DNA of 64,000 nucleotides from Anseranas semipalmata (lineage: Eukaryota > Chordata > Aves > Anseriformes > Anseranatidae): NCBI GenBank assembly GCA_013399115.1, contig VXAA01000921.1, positions 54,858 through 118,857 on the forward strand. The letters run 5' to 3'. A model generated the notes under the pieces. That model worked only from the letters and a program-made list of their open reading frames with translations. It searched no databases and was not told the origin of the DNA. Shown piece after piece: positions 60,301 to 64,000 of this stretch (the stretch's first letter is position 1; every line of letters starts with the position of its first letter). A program made the position numbers and the translations under genes.

Positions 60301-61054
60301 CAGATTTTGCCAAACATTCAGCCAAGATAGACTAAATATTTGTAACATTGGCGACAATCTATTAAAGTGCCTGGCTGCTGCGCCAGTCGCGCAGCATTCA
60401 GCACTACAGCTTCAACAAACGGGTTTGCTCGTGGATTATTACTATTTTTTGCTTTTCCCCACCCTCCAGCAGATATAAAGAACAGAAACTCTCCAAGGTC
60501 AAATCTGAAGTTCCGCTTCGACAAGCTCAGCCACGGCAGCTCCAGCACGGTAGGCACTGGTGGCTCTTGGCAGGCGGGGATGTGCAGGGCCGCATCCTGC
60601 CCTGCCCGGCCTCGGGGCGGGGGTGTGGGGCTGTGGGGCGGGGGCAGAGCCCGCCTGGGGCAGGGACGGGCTCGTGCGGATCTGCACAGGAGCGCTGAGG
60701 GTGACAGGGACGCGATGTGCCTGGAGGAACGGCCCCACTTCCTCCAGGGTCTTAGGGCTCGGCTGTGCAGCGCGGGGAAGCATTTCCGTGCTGGCAGGGA
60801 GCAGCCCAGGGCACAGCTGGCGGCCGCGGTGTAGCCGCTCGCATGTGCTCCGGTCCCACCTCCTGCGTGGCTCCGAGCCCTGCAGCACTGCGAGCACCTG
60901 AGCCACCGGCGAAGCTCCCGGCCCTGGCCGCGGAGCGGGAGCTGCTGCTGGTCCTGCTGAGAGTGAACACGGGCGGGGTGTGATGGGGGATGTGATGACT
61001 TCTTGTGCCTTTGCAATTCAGCACGTGTTCTGGTTTTTCATTTAGAGCCACTAG
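308..61054 (+). CDS. RAP1GAP2: RAP1GAP2, Rap1 GTPase-activating protein 2 (23 exons, 5' end outside window)
   Basis: The gene product stimulates GTP hydrolysis by the small GTPase Rap1 and so switches off Rap signalling. The human protein is known from platelets, where it influences adhesion and dense-granule secretion. Exons: 308-343, 35526-35610, 46225-46260, 47003-47047, 47590-47622, 47918-48127, 48376-48479, 49018-49096, 49518-49571, 50092-50175, 51177-51277, 51868-51997, 52234-52389, 53053-53124, 53442-53528, 53938-54072, 57248-57385, 57781-57899, 58226-58339, 58795-58912, 59179-59305, 60473-60549, 61046-61054. They sum to 2149 nt: one base completing a Trp codon, 715 codons and a stop. 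Order: short Pro-rich N terminus, GoLoco-like helix, dimerisation region, Rap-GAP domain with HIGND thumb, Ser-rich tail. Choice of RAP1GAP2 over RAP1GAP rests on near-identity to the remembered human RAP1GAP2 sequence, including [31 protein letters not shown] and the Ser-rich C terminus. The initiator ATG lies upstream of the window. Confidence 0.97.
344..4111. other. RAP1GAP2: Large intron, first part: no gene seen
   Basis: The sequence is GC-rich intron with scattered open frames in every phase and no splice-bounded conserved protein. It holds short T-runs at about 1850-1873 and 2220-2236. An AT-rich, TATA-like patch at about 3800-3830 precedes the candidate first exon ending at 4128. Confidence 0.7.
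4112..4128 (+). CDS. RAP1GAP2: Candidate alternative first exon (MPRKL plus TG)
   Basis: ATG at 4112 in the context CCACAATGC opens five codons (MPRKL) and ends in TG before a consensus donor GTGAGT at 4129. The two leftover bases match the phase required by the exon at 35526, giving a Trp and then KQELL. The same frame has an upstream stop at 3971-3973 with no earlier ATG, so the start is well defined. The coding part is very short, so a chance phase match (one in three) is quite possible. It would replace the N-terminal region encoded upstream. Confidence 0.3.
4629..4830. repeat. Long polypyrimidine microsatellite, (CTTTTT)n with (CTTTTTTT)n start
   Basis: About 45 bases of an 8-base unit (CTTTTTTT) pass into about 145 bases of a nearly pure 6-base unit (CTTTTT), with CTTCTTC decay at the right end. 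Because six is a multiple of three, three frames stay open through it as Ser-Phe, Leu-Phe or poly-Phe. Those open frames are artefacts. Confidence 0.98.
4831..7419. other. RAP1GAP2: Large intron, second part: no gene seen
   Basis: GC-rich intron with AT-rich patches, for example 5700-6020. It contains a single uncalled base at 5541 after an A-run, which looks like a homopolymer sequencing limit. Long minus-strand open frames at 5851-6811 show no recognisable domain and no splice context. Confidence 0.65.
7420..7720. promoter_or_regulatory. RAP1GAP2: CpG island interrupted by an assembly gap; possible promoter
   Basis: CpG dinucleotides are dense on both sides of a 23-base N gap (7608-7630), with G-box/Sp1-like GGGGGCGGAG on the left. 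On the right is a (GGA)n run at 7633-7660 and then GGGGCGCGCGGCGCGC. The block contrasts sharply with its flanks. No ATG-led exon with a convincing donor and a phase matching the 35526 exon was found, so if it is a promoter its first exon is probably noncoding. An enhancer or a plain GC-rich intron block are alternatives. Confidence 0.45.
7608..7630. other. Assembly gap (23 N)
   Basis: Twenty-three uncalled bases lie between a GC-rich left edge and a G/GGA-rich right edge. The true length is unknown. Confidence 0.99.
7721..18097. other. RAP1GAP2: Large intron, third part: no gene seen
   Basis: The stretch alternates between GC-rich blocks (for example 9050-9600, 9750-10130, 10600-11350, 13500-14150) and AT-rich islands (for example 7870-8130, 11430-11960, 14160-14680, 15100-15450). 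The open frames in the GC-rich blocks, including a 298-codon one at 10505-11401, are low-complexity Pro/Ala/Arg/Gly-rich and lack splice support. A short ATATAGAT/TATCTATAG patch sits at about 15137-15195. No RNA gene is apparent. Confidence 0.6.
18098..18126 (-). mobile_element. CR1-type LINE 3' tail remnant
   Basis: On the minus strand this reads as imperfect ATTCTATG / ATTCTGTT octamers, the hallmark of avian CR1 3' termini. The sequence to the right only weakly resembles a CR1 3' UTR (a GTTGGAGGGA-like stretch near 18149), so the copy is old or severely 5'-truncated. This element is the best internal clue that the genome is avian. Confidence 0.6.
18127..24303. other. RAP1GAP2: Large intron, fourth part: AT-rich islands, no gene seen
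   Basis: Two long AT-rich islands stand out, at 20290-20730 and 22130-23290, within otherwise GC-rich intron. The second includes a pure T run at 22558-22576. They contain no long open frame and look like noncoding regulatory candidates. An uncalled base occurs at 24056 after an A run. Confidence 0.6.
22558..22576. repeat. T homopolymer
   Basis: Uninterrupted T run within an AT-rich intronic island. Confidence 0.95.
24304..24669. other. Assembly gap (366 N) at the edge of a CpG island
   Basis: The run of N ends directly in CCGCCGCCGCCCCGCAGG. Very GC-rich promoter DNA often drops out of short-read bird assemblies, which fits the candidate first exon immediately downstream. Confidence 0.99.
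24670..24736 (+). promoter_or_regulatory. RAP1GAP2: CpG-rich leader of the candidate first exon
   Basis: Nearly all G and C, with many CpG, running from the gap edge to the ATG at 24737. It is probably 5' UTR or core promoter if the adjacent exon is real. The transcription start would lie here or in the gap. Confidence 0.4.
24737..24843 (+). CDS. RAP1GAP2: Candidate alternative first exon, ~36-residue N terminus ([14 protein letters not shown]...)
   Basis: ATG at 24737 (second in-frame ATG at 24758) opens 35 codons and ends in AG at a good donor, AAAAG|GTAAAG (24844). The two leftover bases give Arg with the first base of the exon at 35526, so the frame continues as KQELL. The peptide has an Arg-rich start (SRRAGIR), a hydrophobic AAVVLIGLL core and a Lys-rich end ([10 protein letters not shown]), a pattern that might favour membrane or acidic-lipid contact. 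It sits in a CpG-dense block touching a 366-base gap. No in-frame stop is visible between the gap and the ATG, so the true start could be further 5'. I do not recognise the peptide. The phase match, donor and island together make it the strongest of the three candidate starts. Confidence 0.5.
24844..31373. other. RAP1GAP2: Large intron, fifth part: no gene seen
   Basis: Intron with AT-rich islands at about 25150-25720, 28000-28540, 28680-28950, 29810-30300 and 31080-31210. T runs occur at 25645-25657 and 31134-31146, and an (ATTT)n run at about 29310-29335. On the minus strand an AATAAA at about 25716 precedes the A run (complement of 25645-25657), so a minus-strand retrocopy or transcript end is conceivable but unsupported by a recognisable product. 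Confidence 0.55.
31374..31460. repeat. 24-bp minisatellite, about 3.5 copies
   Basis: The unit is GTGCCCAGGCCGTCCCCCTGCA plus two bases, repeated with a few C/T changes. It creates matching Gln/Ala/Val/Pro periodicity in several frames, which should not be mistaken for protein. Confidence 0.85.
33811..33855. repeat. (TG)n / CATATATG microsatellite
   Basis: TGTGTGTGTGCGTGTGTGT flanked by ACATATG and ACATATATG. Confidence 0.85.
34972..35155. repeat. ~21-bp G/T-rich minisatellite
   Basis: About eight diverged copies of GATGTGGTGCTGAGACATGGG, with alternating GACGTGGGG and GATGCGGTG variants. It lies 370 bp upstream of the 35526 exon. The unit is a multiple of three, hence the long minus-strand HIPTS-like and plus-strand DVGLW-like repeats. 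Confidence 0.85.
35526..35610 (+). CDS. RAP1GAP2: RAP1GAP2 exon, residues ~27-55 (KQELL...TMK)
   Basis: Acceptor TTTTGCAG, donor GTGAGT at 35611. The first base completes a codon begun upstream, followed by 28 codons rich in Pro/Leu, including [15 protein letters not shown]. It is conserved with human RAP1GAP2 and absent from RAP1GAP. Its phase-2 entry is what makes the upstream candidate first exons testable. Confidence 0.96.
35611..43159. other. RAP1GAP2: Intron, first part: no gene seen apart from regulatory candidates
   Basis: GC-rich blocks (35620-36130, 37080-37600, 38480-38640 with a GCGGCCGC site) alternate with AT-rich stretches (36180-36480, 38040-38280). A (GGA)n run lies at about 36518-36540. 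No splice-bounded conserved exon was found until 43160. Confidence 0.6.
41849..41898. promoter_or_regulatory. Cluster of homeodomain core sites (TAATTA / TAATTG)
   Basis: TAATTA at 41849 and 41858, TAAT at 41866, TAATTG at 41874 and 41893: five TAAT cores in 50 bases, embedded in GC-rich intron. Homeodomain proteins bind TAATTR cores. Function here is an inference. Confidence 0.4.
43160..43186 (+). CDS. RAP1GAP2: Candidate alternative first exon (MMDFLRGLL)
   Basis: ATGATG at 43160 opens nine codons, MMDFLRGLL, ending at a consensus donor CTG|GTGAGT (43187). It ends in phase 0, exactly what the next constitutive exon (46225) needs, giving [21 protein letters not shown]. An in-frame stop at 43100-43102 with no intervening ATG defines the start. 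The surrounding 43080-43250 is CpG-rich, consistent with a promoter. It would delete the 14-3-3/PKA-PKG segment and the Pro-rich segment and place the start directly before the GoLoco-like helix. The exon is short, so transcript evidence is essential. Confidence 0.45.
43187..46224. other. RAP1GAP2: Intron, second part: no gene seen
   Basis: AT-rich at 43600-44500 and GC-rich at 44880-45500 and 45700-45850. It ends in the acceptor CTCTTCCTTTTCAG at 46211-46224. No supported exon. Confidence 0.6.
46225..46260 (+). CDS. RAP1GAP2: RAP1GAP2 exon, residues ~56-67 ([12 protein letters not shown])
   Basis: Twelve codons in phase 0 with donor [15 protein letters not shown] corresponds to the helical half of the GoLoco motif that in RAP1GAP binds Galpha-i/o/z. 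The rest of that motif is in the next exon. Confidence 0.96.
47003..47047 (+). CDS. RAP1GAP2: RAP1GAP2 exon, residues ~68-82 ([15 protein letters not shown])
   Basis: Fifteen codons in phase 0 with acceptor CAAACAG and a weak donor GTTTGT. EEQR aligns with the D/E-Q-R triad that ends functional GoLoco motifs. In the human RAP1GAP2 sequence I recall, the Arg is Lys. The weak donor makes this a plausible site for variable splicing. Confidence 0.94.
47590..47622 (+). CDS. RAP1GAP2: RAP1GAP2 exon, residues ~83-93 ([11 protein letters not shown])
   Basis: Eleven codons in phase 0, acceptor TTTTCCAG and donor [16 protein letters not shown] is the conserved entry to the Rap1GAP-family dimerisation region. 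Confidence 0.97.
47918..48127 (+). CDS. RAP1GAP2: RAP1GAP2 exon, residues ~94-163 (dimerisation region, acidic loop)
   Basis: Seventy codons in phase 0. [14 protein letters not shown] and [19 protein letters not shown] are family-diagnostic blocks of the region preceding the catalytic domain. Between them lies a Ser/Glu-rich loop ([17 protein letters not shown]) typical of RAP1GAP2 and not of RAP1GAP. Confidence 0.98.
48376..48479 (+). CDS. RAP1GAP2: RAP1GAP2 exon, residues ~164-198
   Basis: Thirty-four codons plus AG, acceptor TATTTGTAG and donor [24 protein letters not shown] and EYLRIILR match the beta-sheet core of the dimerisation region. The Arg codon is completed by the next exon. Confidence 0.97.
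49018..49096 (+). CDS. RAP1GAP2: RAP1GAP2 exon, residues ~198-224
   Basis: One base completes Arg, then 26 codons reading [20 protein letters not shown] and on to PQIAK. Acceptor TTTGCCAG, donor GTAATG. Confidence 0.97.
49518..49571 (+). CDS. RAP1GAP2: RAP1GAP2 exon, residues ~225-242
   Basis: Eighteen codons in phase 0 ([18 protein letters not shown]). NPVLYPK precedes the start of the Rap-GAP domain proper. Acceptor CTCCCAG, donor GTGAGG. Confidence 0.97.
50092..50175 (+). CDS. RAP1GAP2: RAP1GAP2 exon, residues ~243-270 (start of Rap-GAP domain)
   Basis: Twenty-eight codons in phase 0. [18 protein letters not shown] is the conserved opening of the Rap-GAP catalytic domain. Acceptor TTTCACTGCAG, donor GTGAGT. 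Confidence 0.98.
51177..51277 (+). CDS. RAP1GAP2: RAP1GAP2 exon, residues ~271-304 (Rap-GAP domain)
   Basis: Thirty-three codons plus [20 protein letters not shown] and [13 protein letters not shown] are the conserved helix and loop of the catalytic domain. Acceptor GTCTTGTAG, donor GTAAGT. Confidence 0.98.
51868..51997 (+). CDS. RAP1GAP2: RAP1GAP2 exon, residues ~304-347 (Rap-GAP domain)
   Basis: One base completes Gly, then 43 codons. [18 protein letters not shown] and [18 protein letters not shown] are nearly invariant across Rap-GAPs. Acceptor TTTCTAG, donor GTAAGA. Confidence 0.98.
52234..52389 (+). CDS. RAP1GAP2: RAP1GAP2 exon, residues ~348-399 (catalytic asparagine thumb)
   Basis: Fifty-two codons in phase 0. 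The [17 protein letters not shown] block holds the Asn (about residue 356) equivalent to Rap1GAP Asn290, which substitutes for the missing catalytic Gln of Rap1. Its presence indicates a catalytically competent GAP. It is followed by [20 protein letters not shown], another family block. Confidence 0.99.
52555..52670. repeat. Alternating purine-pyrimidine microsatellite tract
   Basis: Mixed TATA, TACGTA, TACATACATA and TGTGTG units lie in the intron after the catalytic-Asn exon. Of simple-repeat origin. Confidence 0.75.
53053..53124 (+). CDS. RAP1GAP2: RAP1GAP2 exon, residues ~400-423
   Basis: Twenty-four codons in phase 0. [17 protein letters not shown] is the conserved late part of the Rap-GAP domain. 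Acceptor GGCCCCGCAG, donor GTGAGA. Confidence 0.98.
53442..53528 (+). CDS. RAP1GAP2: RAP1GAP2 exon, residues ~424-452 (end of Rap-GAP domain)
   Basis: Twenty-nine codons in phase 0. [18 protein letters not shown] and KFAKLE form the closing helix of the domain. Acceptor TGCTCCCCCAG, donor GTAAAG. Confidence 0.98.
53557..53745. repeat. ~30-bp minisatellite in the intron after the GAP domain
   Basis: Three near-identical copies of a unit containing CCCCGTACTGCCCCATACGG and CCTGCAG pass into diverged copies (CCCATACCACCCTGCACCAC). The array begins 28 bp after the 53528 donor and occupies nearly half of the 409-bp intron. Confidence 0.9.
53938..54072 (+). CDS. RAP1GAP2: RAP1GAP2 exon, residues ~453-497 (post-domain helix)
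   Basis: Forty-five codons in phase 0. [18 protein letters not shown] and [11 protein letters not shown] are conserved just after the GAP domain. Acceptor CGCTCCCCAG, donor GTAAGC. It ends in phase 0, so it could join either the exon at 57248 or the candidate terminal exon at 55357. Confidence 0.98.
55357..55479 (+). CDS. RAP1GAP2: Candidate alternative terminal exon (40 residues, hydrophobic end)
   Basis: A good acceptor (TTTGCTCTCTTGGCATTTCAG, ending at 55356) opens a frame in phase with the exon ending at 54072. It reads [14 protein letters not shown] and continues to [20 protein letters not shown], with a stop at 55477. A hydrophobic run of about 15 residues near the C terminus resembles a tail anchor or amphipathic helix. 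AATAAA lies 380 bp downstream, followed by a T/G-rich stretch. A transcript using it would keep the whole GAP domain but lose the TKTT motif and Ser-rich tail. I do not recognise the peptide, and chance remains a real alternative. Confidence 0.35.
   Translation, partial: GVLGHAVHPAARAGLRLPRHLGTALLGCLLAYLLRSAFSE
55856..55861 (+). terminator. RAP1GAP2: Poly(A) signal AATAAA, intronic
   Basis: AATAAA is followed within 40 bases by GCTTGCTTGCAGTTTGTT, a plausible downstream U/GU-rich element. It would serve the candidate terminal exon starting at 55357. Confidence 0.4.
57248..57385 (+). CDS. RAP1GAP2: RAP1GAP2 exon, residues ~498-543 (TKTT motif)
   Basis: Forty-six codons in phase 0. [15 protein letters not shown] is RAP1GAP2-specific. 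VTKTTFS (about 537-543) carries the TKXT motif reported in human RAP1GAP2 to bind synaptotagmin-like protein 1, linking the protein to secretory granules. Acceptor GCCACAG, donor GTGAGC. Confidence 0.98.
57781..57899 (+). CDS. RAP1GAP2: RAP1GAP2 exon, residues ~544-583
   Basis: Thirty-nine codons plus [22 protein letters not shown] is conserved with human RAP1GAP2. It is a basic/Ser-rich, presumably disordered and phosphorylated tail segment. Acceptor GTTCTTTCAG, donor GTAGGT. Confidence 0.97.
58226..58339 (+). CDS. RAP1GAP2: RAP1GAP2 exon, residues ~583-621
   Basis: One base completes Cys, then 37 codons plus [22 protein letters not shown] matches the Ser/Pro-rich tail. Acceptor GTGCCCTCAG, donor GTGAGC. 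Confidence 0.97.
58795..58912 (+). CDS. RAP1GAP2: RAP1GAP2 exon, residues ~621-660 (poly-Ser segment)
   Basis: One base completes Arg, then 39 codons, including [20 protein letters not shown]. The end of the exon (ETLEEYDSV) differs most from the human sequence I recall. Acceptor GCCTCCTAG, donor GTAGGC. Confidence 0.96.
59179..59305 (+). CDS. RAP1GAP2: RAP1GAP2 exon, residues ~661-703
   Basis: Forty-two codons plus [19 protein letters not shown] and [12 protein letters not shown] are conserved. Phase-1 exit permits joining to 60473 (Asp) or, in frame, to 61046 (Glu). Donor GTGCGT. Confidence 0.97.
59306..60472. other. RAP1GAP2: Intron with a long AT-rich island
   Basis: Roughly 59590-60460 is AT-rich, unlike the flanking exons and GC-rich introns. 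It contains a TGACTCAG AP-1/NF-E2-like site at 59637-59644 and an AATAAA at 60120. There is no open frame worth calling. It may be a regulatory element. Confidence 0.5.
60473..60549 (+). CDS. RAP1GAP2: RAP1GAP2 exon, residues ~703-728 (NAGNAG acceptor)
   Basis: Two bases complete Asp, then 25 codons: [20 protein letters not shown] and on. The acceptor is CAGCAG. Using the upstream AG (exon from 60470) adds one Ala without changing frame. The downstream AG was chosen because SPTD matches the human protein. Donor GTAGGC at 60550. Confidence 0.97.
61046..61054 (+). CDS. RAP1GAP2: RAP1GAP2 last codons (Ser-His-stop)
   Basis: Acceptor GTTTTTCATTTAG, then AGC CAC TAG. The resulting C terminus SSSTSH parallels the short Ser/Gly-rich end I recall for human RAP1GAP2. 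A GTGAGT at 61085 could make this a 39-bp penultimate exon, with the stop only 30 bases before the junction, too close to trigger nonsense-mediated decay. Confidence 0.85.
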   Translation, partial: SH

Positions 61055-61450
61055 CAGGAAAAAGAAGTCAAGAACTCTTCAATGGTGAGTGTTTGTAACA
61101 CTGTTGTGCAAAGTGATTCATCTAATCTGTGGTCAAATGTGTATCCTTCAGCGATAGCTCGCATTGGCCAACTGCAGTGTTTACTGTTAAATATGCGATC
61201 AATAACATATCTTAAAGCATCCTAAATGCTTTTCTAAGATGAGGGCAGCACTGAGTGAGAACAACAGTAGCGGTTACTGATGGGAATGATCGGTGCCCCT
61301 CAGTGCCGCTATGTAGCTCTACGTCTTTCTTTCTGGAGTGCTTCTACATGTTCCCCACAGCACTTCTGCCACCGGCTTTCAGGGAAAAAAGCCCAGTAGG
61401 CTTTGTTGTCTCACGGTTAACCTCCCAATAAAATGCTTCTGCTCAGCTCT
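61055..61450 (+). other. RAP1GAP2: Probable RAP1GAP2 3' UTR (short form)
   Basis: It runs from the stop to just past AATAAA at 61427-61432, which is followed by a GCTTCTGCTC...GTTGGCTTTGC T/G-rich region. If the 61085 donor is used instead, the 3' UTR would continue from about 62185. Confidence 0.55.
61427..61432 (+). terminator. RAP1GAP2: Poly(A) signal AATAAA
   Basis: First canonical poly(A) signal downstream of the stop codon (373 bp). Confidence 0.55.
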
Positions 61451-64000
61451 GCAGGGCAAATGAAGTTGGCTTTGCTTTGCCCTGTGGACTGTGAGTAGAA
61501 AGGAGCGTAGGTGTCTTCCTCACCTCCAAAACCCAGATGGGAACGGACAGTTTGCGGGTGGTTGCTACGAGCAGAGATGACAGGAGTTCAGAGCGATTGA
61601 CTTGGGCTCTCGTGGTGATGGCAACCGCAGGACCTCCAGCCCTGGCCGGGGCCGCGTCCCGGGGCGCTCGTGGAGCTGGTGCGCAGCCACAGGCTGTACC
61701 GAGTGCTGCCGGGGACAGCAGCAGACAACACCCGCTGCTTCTGCCCCTGCTCCTCCACCAGCACCCGCCCGTGTTTTCATGCCAGGAGGCATTTACAAGT
61801 TTATTTACTGTTTTTTTTCCACAGGCTTGAGTTCCTGCAGTCTTTCTGTGTCATGAAATTCAGGGTTTTCATTAGGAAGTTCCTAGCTGAGCAGAAGAGC
61901 CCACAAAACTTAAAATGAGAGGAATTTCCATTTCTGAATTTCCATTTCTGAAAGCAGTGGTTTCAAAAAGCCCCAGTTTTCACCCATAACCTCAGACTCC
62001 CCTCTCCCTGCCGGGTCAGCTCAGTGTCTCCGAGAGGATGGGCACTGCTGCGCCAGTACCCAGCTCTGTGCGGCTTTGGCTCCTTCCCTGGGGCCAGCAC
62101 TTCGTAGCCGCCACTTCGGGGATCTCTGTAGGAGTGAGAATATTCAGAGCCTCTGATACTTTTATCCTTTCTCTTTGTTTTCAGGGAATTTTTGTTCCAA
62201 CAAAGGGAAAACTCTTCACCACCCAGTGGGAACGCGCACGCCCCGCACTAACTGAGGTCCCCTCCCCGCTGCAGCTGAGCCCTGCGTCAGGAGGAAGCCG
62301 TCACTGTGCAGCCGTTCCTGTCCTCTGGCCACCTTGCCCGGCGTGGTTTGGGGCTCTCCGTCCTGTGTTTGTACTATCAGTACGGAAACACTTTCTTTTT
62401 GTATTTTTCCTTTTGGAAGGGCAGGCGGTCAGGGCACAGTTAGGAGTTTCAGTGGCAGCGGGTTGCGGGGGCTTTCCCCCCATCGTCGCTCTCCTCCGCC
62501 AAGCGTCAGGAGGCAGCGGGGTGACGCTGCCTGGTGTGGGGCTGGCAGGGCAGCAGCATGGGACCGGGGGCTCATGAGCTGCCCTCGCTGCTCCCCCCAT
62601 CCAGCTCCACTCCTTCGGTTGCAAAATTTTCGGGGCAAATGCAGCCTCGTGTCCCGTGCCTCCTTAGGGGCTGGCACAGGAGGCAGCTGGGGCCGACTCG
62701 TCCTCTCTTGGCAGCTCAGGAGATGGCTTAGGTGGCCTCTGTGCTTTTTCCCTGACTGAAACTCCAAGCATGGGCCTGGAAAAGATTAACCAAAGCTAAA
62801 GCTGTAGTATAACTAAATACTAAAACTGGCACTCAGAGTGGATTTATCCTGTGGGCTCTACTTTATCCTGTGGGTTGTCTTGCCAGGCAAGCAAATGCAT
62901 AAAGCGCCAGTGATTTTTGATGGCATTAGGCTGCTTTACCGCTTGCAGAATCTGTCCTTCTGCTTTTGAACGTGCTTTTGTTTATTTTGAAAGAGGAGGA
63001 TTATGAGTTCTGGAAGGTGACTTCCCTGTAACACCCTTTTCCAAAAAATACCTCTCTAACCACGCCACAGAAGTCCCTTTGCTCTTATGGAGCTTTGCCT
63101 AAAGTTTACTGGTCTGTCCACTAATTTCAGGTTGCTCATAGATTTCCCTTATCAATTTTTATCAGTGCTGCAGAGGTGCAGCATTGCATCTTGCCATAAT
63201 CCGTGATCTTTGCAAAAAACACCCCATGAAATAAGGTTCTTAATTTCATGATTCCTAATGAAAACAAAACTTTGAGTGCCAAAGTTAATTTTACACAGCT
63301 GGAGCTCGGAGGGCCACAGACGTGCCTGACAGCTGATTTCAGGAGATGCACGCAGAGTGGCCAGGCCGGCGGCAGCGGCGATGCCCGTGGCCACCAGCCC
63401 TTGGCCGCCAGCCTGGCGTTGGTGGGGGCTGTGGCTGTACCCAAGGGCAGGTGCTTGTGGAAGGAACCCATTGCCCCTTCCCTGCCACCTCCACCTGGAC
63501 CAGAGCAAAACCGAACCGATCCGAACCAGCTGCGCTAACCAAGGCTCTGCGTGGTGCTGGTAAACAACCGCGGTGTGCGGTTTGTATAGGTGCTCCACTT
63601 GTGCATTTGTGCATTTGCAAAGAAAAGGTTTTAGCCCTTTTGGGAGAGGAATCAGGTTAAAGAAGGAAACGCATTGTGGAAAAAGTGCAGAACACTTCCA
63701 CGGGCATTGAGTGTGCTGTGGAGGATTAGTAAATACAAATAACCAGCAGTGGTGACACCCCCTCCTGCTTTCCGTGAGTTGCATTTAACTGGCATTTAAA
63801 TCTTGAGATTTTCTTTGAAAGAGGACAAGCACAACGCATTTAGCCCGGTTTGCAGCTAGCTCTGGATGTCTCAGATTCCAGATACTTTGCTGTTCAGCAC
63901 TTCGGTCTGATGATGCTTCGGTGGCACTTTTAAGTCCATCCCCAGCTCTTAGAAGCTTTGTTTCTGCAGTGAAATACTGGCTGGTGCAAAACCTTGTTTT
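61451..64000. other. Downstream region or extended 3' UTR: no gene seen
   Basis: No recognisable protein. It contains a strong acceptor (CTCTTTGTTTTCAG) ending at 62184, a doubled GAATTTCCATTTCT at 61922-61949 and a doubled TTTATCCTGTGGG near 62845-62875. 62780-63300 is AT-rich. No further canonical AATAAA was noticed on the + strand. Confidence 0.5.

Larger units (their letters stand above)
57386..61045. other. RAP1GAP2: Introns between tail exons
   Basis: Besides the 59306-60472 intron, the tail introns are 57386-57780, 57900-58225, 58340-58794, 58913-59178 and 60550-61045. All are GT-AG. I see no embedded gene. Confidence 0.8.

Noticed and set aside
1..64000. CRISPR arrays, tRNA or rRNA genes, phage or bacterial systems
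   Set aside because: None seen. The sequence is vertebrate nuclear DNA, and the only direct repeats are microsatellites and minisatellites.

Overview
The window is vertebrate nuclear DNA, almost certainly from a bird. Evidence for a vertebrate is multi-exon structure with GT-AG introns, one 35 kb intron and poly(A) signals. Evidence for a bird is the GC-rich introns, scarcity of recognisable transposons, and a short CR1-type 3' tail (octamer ATTCTATG units, minus strand) near 18.1 kb. Two N gaps (7608-7630 and 24304-24669) and two isolated n calls (5541 and 24056) show that it comes from a draft assembly. I cannot name the species.

Only one gene is supported: RAP1GAP2 (Rap1 GTPase-activating protein 2), on the + strand. 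It enters the window at its second or later coding exon (308-343) and stops at 61052-61054. I could place 23 coding exons. Every junction is GT-AG, all phases agree, and there is no frameshift or internal stop. Together they encode 715 complete residues plus the last base of a Trp codon. If about 15 upstream residues are encoded 5' of the window, the protein is about 730 residues, the length I recall for human RAP1GAP2. I number residues on that assumption.

Layout: 1-307 is intron. 308-343 is an N-terminal exon. 344-35525 is a very large intron, with a CpG island at about 7.4-7.7 kb and another beside the gap at about 24.67 kb. 35526-35610 is the Pro-rich N-terminal exon. 35611-46224 is a 10.6 kb intron. 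46225-53528 is a compact cluster of 14 exons carrying a GoLoco-like segment and the Rap-GAP catalytic domain with its asparagine thumb. 53938-54072 is the post-domain exon. 54073-57247 is a 3.2 kb intron. 57248-61054 holds the Ser-rich tail exons, including the TKTT motif implicated in Slp1 binding. 61055 to about 61450 is a likely 3' UTR, and the remainder is downstream or extended 3' UTR sequence.

The most interesting signals are unlabelled candidate exons inside the introns that join the known exons in phase. There are three candidate alternative first exons (4112-4128, 24737-24843, 43160-43186), each ending at a good donor. All would remove the N-terminal segment reported in human RAP1GAP2 to carry the PKA/PKG and 14-3-3 sites. 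There is one candidate alternative terminal exon (55357-55479, AATAAA at 55856) that would replace the whole regulatory tail with 40 residues ending in a hydrophobic stretch. There is also a NAGNAG acceptor in the last large coding exon and a possible exon-skipping C terminus. No prokaryotic-style system, CRISPR array, tRNA, rRNA or second protein-coding gene was seen. The many long open frames in the introns look like by-products of GC-rich sequence.
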